DNA of 64,000 nucleotides from Rikenellaceae bacterium (GTDB lineage Bacteria; Bacteroidota; Bacteroidia; Bacteroidales; Rikenellaceae). Location: positions 124,001 to 188,000 of the forward strand of contig CABJAJ010000002.1 of NCBI GenBank assembly GCA_902363575.1, written 5' to 3'. The position numbers and the translations under genes were made by a program. The notes beneath the pieces were generated by a model. That model did no database searches. It worked only from the letters and a program-made list of their open reading frames with translations, and was not told the origin of the DNA. Shown here one piece after another: positions 62,871 to 64,000 of the stretch (position 1 is its first letter; each line of letters opens with the position of its first letter).

Positions 62871-64000
62871 ATGACCATACAGGAGTTTCAAAGACAGATC
62901 ACGGCGGGCATTCCGGAGGAGCTGCCCGCCCCCAAACCCTACGATCCAGCGATCAACCACGCCCCGCGCCGCAAGGAGATTCTCTCGCCCGAGGAGCGTG
63001 TGCTGGCCGTGCGCAATGCCCTGCGCTATTTCCCCGAGCGGCACCACGAGACGCTGGCGCGCGAGTTCGCCGAGGAGCTGCGCCGTTACGGACGGATTTA
63101 TATGTATCGTTTCCGTCCCGACTACGAGATGCACGCCCGTCCCATCGACGACTATCCCCACAAGTCGCGGCAGGCGGCGGCCGTGATGATGATGATTCAG
63201 AACAACCTGGACAAGGCCGTGGCGCAGCATCCGCACGAGCTGATTACCTATGGCGGCAACGGGGCCGTGTTCCAGAACTGGGCGCAATACCTGCTGACGA
63301 TGCAGTATTTGTCGCAGATGACCGACGATCAGACGTTGGTGATGTATTCGGGGCATCCGATGGGGCTGTTCCCCTCACATCCCGATGCGCCGCGGGTGGT
63401 GGTGACCAACGGCATGGTGATCCCCAACTACTCGAAGCCCGACGACTGGGAGCGTTTCAACGCGCTCGGCGTGTCGCAATACGGTCAGATGACGGCCGGT
63501 TCCTATATGTATATCGGACCGCAGGGCATTGTCCACGGTACGACCATCACCGTGATGAACGCCGCCCGCAAGCGGCTCGAACCCGGCCGCAAGGATCTGG
63601 GGGGCATGCTCTTCGTGTCGTCCGGCCTGGGCGGTATGTCGGGCGCCCAGCCCAAGGCGGGCAATATTTCGGGCGTGGTGAGCGTCGTGGCCGAGATCAA
63701 CCCCAAAGCGGCACACAAGCGTCATGAGCAAGGGTGGGTCGATGAGCTTCACGATTCGCTCGACGAGCTGATCCCCCGCATCCGCCGGGCGCAGGAGCAG
63801 CGCGAAGTGGTTTCGCTCGCCTATGTGGGCAACGTGGTCGATCTGTGGGAGCGGCTGGCCGACGAGGAGATCCGCGTCGATCTGGGCTCCGACCAGACCT
63901 CGCTGCACAATCCCTGGGCCGGCGGATACTATCCCGTGGGGCTGAGTTACGAGGAGTCCAACCGCATGATGGCCGACGATCCGGAGGCTTTCCGTGAGCG
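62871..64000 (+). CDS. hutU: Urocanate hydratase, partial (runs off the window end)
   Basis: Open from ATG 62871 to the last base without a stop; 376 codons are visible. The reading MTIQEFQRQITAGIPEELPA begins the longer Bacteroidetes form of urocanase. TYGGNGAVFQNW (NAD contact), MYSGHPMGLFPS and SSGLGGMSGAQPKAG are diagnostic. It hydrates urocanate to imidazolonepropionate using tightly bound NAD+. The rest of the gene and probably hutI/hutH lie beyond the window. Confidence 0.94.
   Translation, partial: MTIQEFQRQITAGIPEELPAPKPYDPAINHAPRRKEILSPEERVLAVRNALRYFPERHHETLAREFAEELRRYGRIYMYRFRPDYEMHARPIDDYPHKSRQAAAVMMMIQNNLDKAVAQHPHELITYGGNGAVFQNWAQYLLTMQYLSQMTDDQTLVMYSGHPMGLFPSHPDAPRVVVTNGMVIPNYSKPDDWERFNALGVSQYGQMTAGSYMYIGPQGIVHGTTITVMNAARKRLEPGRKDLGGMLFVSSGLGGMSGAQPKAGNISGVVSVVAEINPKAAHKRHEQGWVDELHDSLDELIPRIRRAQEQREVVSLAYVGNVVDLWERLADEEIRVDLGSDQTSLHNPWAGGYYPVGLSYEESNRMMADDPEAFRE

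Noticed and set aside
1-64000. Insertion sequences, phage genes, CRISPR arrays, restriction systems
   Set aside because: No transposase, integrase, cas or methylase motifs and no spaced direct repeats were seen on either strand.

Overview
The window looks like a chromosomal segment of a G+C-rich member of the Bacteroidales, most likely Alistipes or another Rikenellaceae genus. The reasons are the Bacteroidetes-type promoters (TTTG near -33, TAnnTTTG near -7), an UpxY-type NusG antiterminator, DUF5686 and (de)acetylase families typical of the phylum, and a cysteate synthase, the entry enzyme for the sulfonolipids Alistipes makes. The genus is inference; the phylum is well supported.

Layout. 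1-6.3 kb is ordinary housekeeping and accessory DNA: a sugar acetyltransferase, a decayed lipoprotein, a HAD phosphatase/DUF486/EamA operon, a DUF5686 outer-membrane protein and a YbaK deacylase. 6.4-45.1 kb is one very large surface-glycan locus read entirely on the minus strand. It starts at a promoter near 45.1 kb beside tRNA-Lys and ends at a strong terminator at 6.39 kb. 45.2-64 kb holds tRNA-Lys, two carboxynorspermidine (polyamine) genes, an AlkZ-like winged-helix protein, cysteate synthase, a YeaQ/LEA-like stress pair, two sensor kinases, an AraC regulator, a TonB receptor and the start of a histidine-utilisation operon (ftcD-hutU).

The glycan locus. In transcription order it runs: PglF-like dehydratase, TviC/TviB, acyltransferase, Wzy-type polymerase, Wzx flippase, glycosyltransferase, O-antigen ligase/polymerase, then decorating and transfer genes (five GT4 enzymes, a NodZ-like transferase, two ESDDWG (de)acetylases, four ATP-grasp proteins, acetyltransferases), a PglC-like initiating transferase, an acyl module (PglD-like transferase, ACP, KAS III, SDR, DegT aminotransferase), GDP-fucose synthesis (gmd-fcl), then upxY-ugd-uge-rfbACDB. 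Precursors implied are dTDP-rhamnose, GDP-fucose, UDP-GlcA/GalA, UDP-HexNAcA and a 4-amino-4,6-dideoxy sugar, probably N-acylated.

Main discovery. Eight genes of this locus each carry a run of 9 or 10 G on the coding strand, encoding Gly-Gly-Gly. I see no run longer than about 6 elsewhere in the window. Five genes are in frame (SDR, NodZ-like transferase, hexapeptide acetyltransferase, O-antigen ligase/polymerase, acyltransferase 3). Three are broken exactly at the tract and would be restored by a one-base change (two sugar-transfer ATP-grasp proteins and a serine-acetyltransferase-like protein). This looks like a multi-gene poly-G contingency system, as in Campylobacter or Neisseria, inside a Bacteroidales capsule/O-antigen locus, where inversion of promoters is the mechanism usually described. 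It acts on decoration and polymerisation steps rather than on the whole operon. Homopolymer sequencing error is the main alternative.
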